A DNA stretch of 10,824 nucleotides, from assembly GCA_025201865.1 (NCBI GenBank), contig MU602734.1, forward strand, positions 12,904 to 23,727. The letters run 5' to 3'. The translations under genes and the position numbers were made by a program. This stretch comes from Ramicandelaber brevisporus. Its lineage: Eukaryota > Kickxellomycota > Ramicandelaberales > Ramicandelaberaceae. The notes under the pieces were generated by a model, which was given only the letters and a program-made list of their open reading frames with translations, had not been told where the DNA came from and did no database searches. Positions 9,117 to 10,824 of the stretch are shown piece after piece (the stretch's first letter is position 1; every line of letters starts with the position of its first letter).

Positions 9117-9745
9117 AGGAAAAGTTATCAATGCACGTGCACGAGCAGATTGTGGATAGTAGTAATGGGGGAGGGAGTAAGAGATAGAATGAGAAGATGG
9201 GGGGATTGTAATAGTGACGAAAGATGCCCAAAAAGACACAACAAACGAAGAACTCGAAATTGACAGTAGACACGTACCTTCACACTGTGGATTATTGTAC
9301 TGGGGGAGGAGGAGCCTATGTGACAACAATGATGGCAACTAGTCGATAGCAAAGGCAATGATGATGAGATGCTTGCGTGAATATGAGATATTGTGGGAGG
9401 GGAGGGGCGGCGGTGAGATATAGAGTACGCACGCAACGGCCGCTTTGGGTGTATGGCACGACAAGTTCGCAAGGTTAGTTACTCGAAGAAGAAAAAAAGA
9501 TAGGTTGACACGACCACTTGAGAAGTTGCTTGGATCGAAGAGAAAAGTAGTGGAGGATGAGAAGTTAAGTACTCACGAGAAGACGAAGAGGGCGGAGGAC
9601 GCGTAAAATGAAAAGAAAAAATGAGCAGAAGAGAATCGATATGGATTGAGCGGTGATGGTGGGCAGGGAAAGATGTGCTGTTGCTTCTGTTGTTGCTACT
9701 GCTGTTGTTGCTGCTGTTCACTTCTGGTAGTTGCTTACACACAGG

Positions 9746-9775
9746 ACACACACACACGCACACACACACAACACA
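9746..9775. repeat. (AC)n dinucleotide tract
   Basis: An AC run of about 30 bases with one G interruption (9758) and one A insertion (9770-9771). Confidence 0.9.
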
Positions 9776-9885
9776 GTCTCTCTAACAATCGAGCCAATAG
9801 CCTGCAATTCACTCCTGAGTGTTAACAGTAAGAGTCAGGCCGAGGGAACTTTTGAGCGACAATGGAGCAACAATCAAAAAAAAAA

Positions 9886-9920
9886 ACAGGACAGAACAGG
9901 ACAGGACAGGACAGGACAGG
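9886..9920. repeat. (ACAGG)7 pentanucleotide repeat
   Basis: Seven tandem pentamers; six are ACAGG and the second is ACAGA. It directly follows an A run. Confidence 0.93.
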
Positions 9921-9973
9921 TCAAAATTGACCGGTTGGAGAGGCAAATGGAGCACCTTTGACTTCGACAAAGC

Positions 9974-9996
9974 GAGAGAGAAAGAGAGAGAGAGAG
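9974..9996. repeat. (GA)n dinucleotide tract
   Basis: A GA run interrupted once by AA (9981-9982). It continues the plus-strand purine bias. Confidence 0.9.
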
Positions 9997-10137
9997 TAAT
10001 AGAGCCAACAAATGAAGGAGGGCTTTGCTGCTTGAATGCGAGTTGTGTTGGTGGTAGCGGTCGTGGGAGGTGCTGTGGAGGTGTGAAGAAGCACAAGAAA
10101 AAAGAAACAATGCAACAGCGACTCTGGTAGTCGATTG

Positions 10138-10153
10138 GATATATCGATATATC
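10138..10153. promoter_or_regulatory. 16-base perfect palindrome GATATATCGATATATC
   Basis: The sequence equals its own reverse complement over all 16 bases, with TATCGATA at its centre. It lies in the upstream region shared by the CSL gene and a possible divergent right-edge gene. A dimeric factor could bind here, but no fungal factor is assigned. The role is unproven. Confidence 0.4.
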
Positions 10154-10688
10154 AACACAGTAGTGAAGGCTGAATAGCAGCAACAAAAGAAAAAACAGTG
10201 GGAACTCAACAGCGAAAAAAGGAACGACGCCACATAACGACAAAAAGGGGTATTCCGAACCAACCTCCCCTGTAGCGTAATAGAAAAAACAATGCGGCTT
10301 GAATTAGCTTGTTCAGTGGAAAGCTGTTTAAAAAGAGTCGACAATGATGTCATAAAAGTATTGGTAAAGAGAGTAGACGCCATACCTGACCTGAACAAAT
10401 TACGAGATGATCAGTACTAATAATGAACCAATAGGCAGGCTGCAAGGAGAGACATAACCATTGCAATATCATGAAGTACAAGCTAAGAAAACAAAAGTGG
10501 TGGTAATGGCAAAGTAGAAACCATTGTGAATACACTGCTCAGCTGGTTTGGTTAATGCTGAATGTGTGAGCTACTCAGTGTGGTTGTGTGTGTGTTGTGT
10601 GATGCGATGTGACGGATGATGGAAGTTCCGACGAGGCGGGGCTGGCATTGGTTGGCTCACAGCAGCCGGCGCTACTCACGGAGTTTCC

Positions 10689-10706
10689 GCAAATGCAAAT
10701 GCAAAT
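10689..10706. repeat. (GCAAAT)3 with embedded octamer motifs
   Basis: Three perfect GCAAAT hexamers, which create two overlapping ATGCAAAT octamers (10693-10700 and 10699-10706). In the plus-strand open frame that runs off the window the stretch reads as alternating Gln and Met. Confidence 0.85.
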
Positions 10707-10824
10707 GATGGAGCGGCACACTCTGTTCGCTGAGCGCTCTGCACTCTGCTGGCTGCGCACTGCTCGCTCACTTCCACCTGACCTGCTCGCCCGCTCCACG
10801 TTCTTTCTCCGTCGAACTCTCTCA
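10693..10824 (+). CDS. Possible 5' end of a divergent gene running off the right edge (partial)
   Basis: A plus-strand frame is open from just after a TGA at 10600-10602 to the window end, 74 codons without a stop. The first ATG is at 10693, giving at least 44 codons that begin MQMQMMERHTLF and are rich in Arg, Leu and Ser. Local GC content rises compared with the AT/purine-rich spacer, as expected at a gene start. The 30 codons before the ATG (DVTDDGSSDEAG...) also look protein-like, so the true start could be in an upstream exon. No family is recognised. An overlapping minus-strand frame (10799-10575) is less protein-like. The call rests only on open frame and composition. Confidence 0.2.
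   Translation, partial: MQMQMMERHTLFAERSALCWLRTARSLPPDLLARSTFFLRRTLS

Larger units (their letters stand above)
7135..10600 (-). promoter_or_regulatory. Long noncoding upstream region of the CSL gene (promoter and/or 5' leader)
   Basis: About 3.5 kb without a believable protein gene. Open frames on either strand are short and translate to Ser/Leu/Phe/Cys-rich or Lys/Arg/Glu-rich low-complexity peptides that mirror the base skew. The plus strand is strongly purine-rich, most clearly 7740-8160 and 9960-10000, so a CSL-sense transcript would be CT-rich. Microsatellites are listed separately. On the CSL strand there are good splice-donor matches at 9277 (AAG|GTACGT) and 10385 (CAG|GTATGG) and weaker ones at 9576 and 10679 (GTGAGT), compatible with a spliced 5' leader. 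Two CACGTG E-boxes (8867-8872, 9134-9139) are about what chance predicts. No tRNA, rRNA or mobile element was recognised. Confidence 0.5.

Noticed and set aside
8867-9139. Two CACGTG E-boxes as a regulatory cluster
   Set aside because: Two hexamers in about 3.5 kb is near the chance expectation, and they are about 270 bases apart.
7135-10824. Search by eye for tRNA B-box sequences or other small RNA genes on both strands
   Set aside because: No GGTTCGANTCC-like box paired with an A box and acceptor stem was found. CGGTCGAAAC near 8830 lacks the rest of a tRNA.

Overview
This window looks like nuclear DNA from a fungus, probably an early-diverging (zygomycete-grade) lineage; the lineage is inferred from protein character only. 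Two genes are clearly supported, both on the minus strand and both apparently without introns. The first is a very large CSL-family (CBF1/Su(H)/LAG-1) transcription factor at 7134-1291. The second is TIM17, the mitochondrial inner-membrane protein translocase subunit, at 892-440. Long Ser/Gln/Asn-rich stretches, CAG/CAA polyglutamine tracts and abundant microsatellites give the region its texture. Stop codons are standard, and no bacterial, viral or transposon hallmark was seen.

Layout, left to right. Bases 1-54 may be the last codons of a plus-strand gene whose body lies outside the window, which would be convergent with tim17. Bases 55-439 are noncoding and include the tim17 3' region. Bases 440-892 are tim17. 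Bases 893-1290 are a roughly 400-base gap holding the tim17 leader and promoter (a CAG/GAA repeat, an AT-rich box, a 14-base T run on the sense strand) and the 3' end of the CSL transcript. Bases 1291-7134 are the 1947-residue CSL protein. Bases 7135 to about 10600 hold no credible protein gene. That stretch is purine-rich on the plus strand (CT-rich in the CSL sense), full of simple repeats, and is best read as the promoter and/or an intron-containing 5' leader of the CSL gene. The last ~220 bases are more GC-rich and carry an open plus-strand frame that runs off the edge, possibly the start of a divergent gene.

The two genes are neighbours in tandem and need not cooperate. One encodes a nuclear DNA-binding regulator and the other a mitochondrial import channel subunit. 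The most interesting object is the CSL protein. Its LAG1-type N-terminal domain and beta-trefoil domain are recognisable, but the trefoil is interrupted by long low-complexity insertions, two of them with polyglutamine. A signature DNA-contact motif is altered, and I find no C-terminal IPT/TIG domain. I found no convincing new multi-gene system here.
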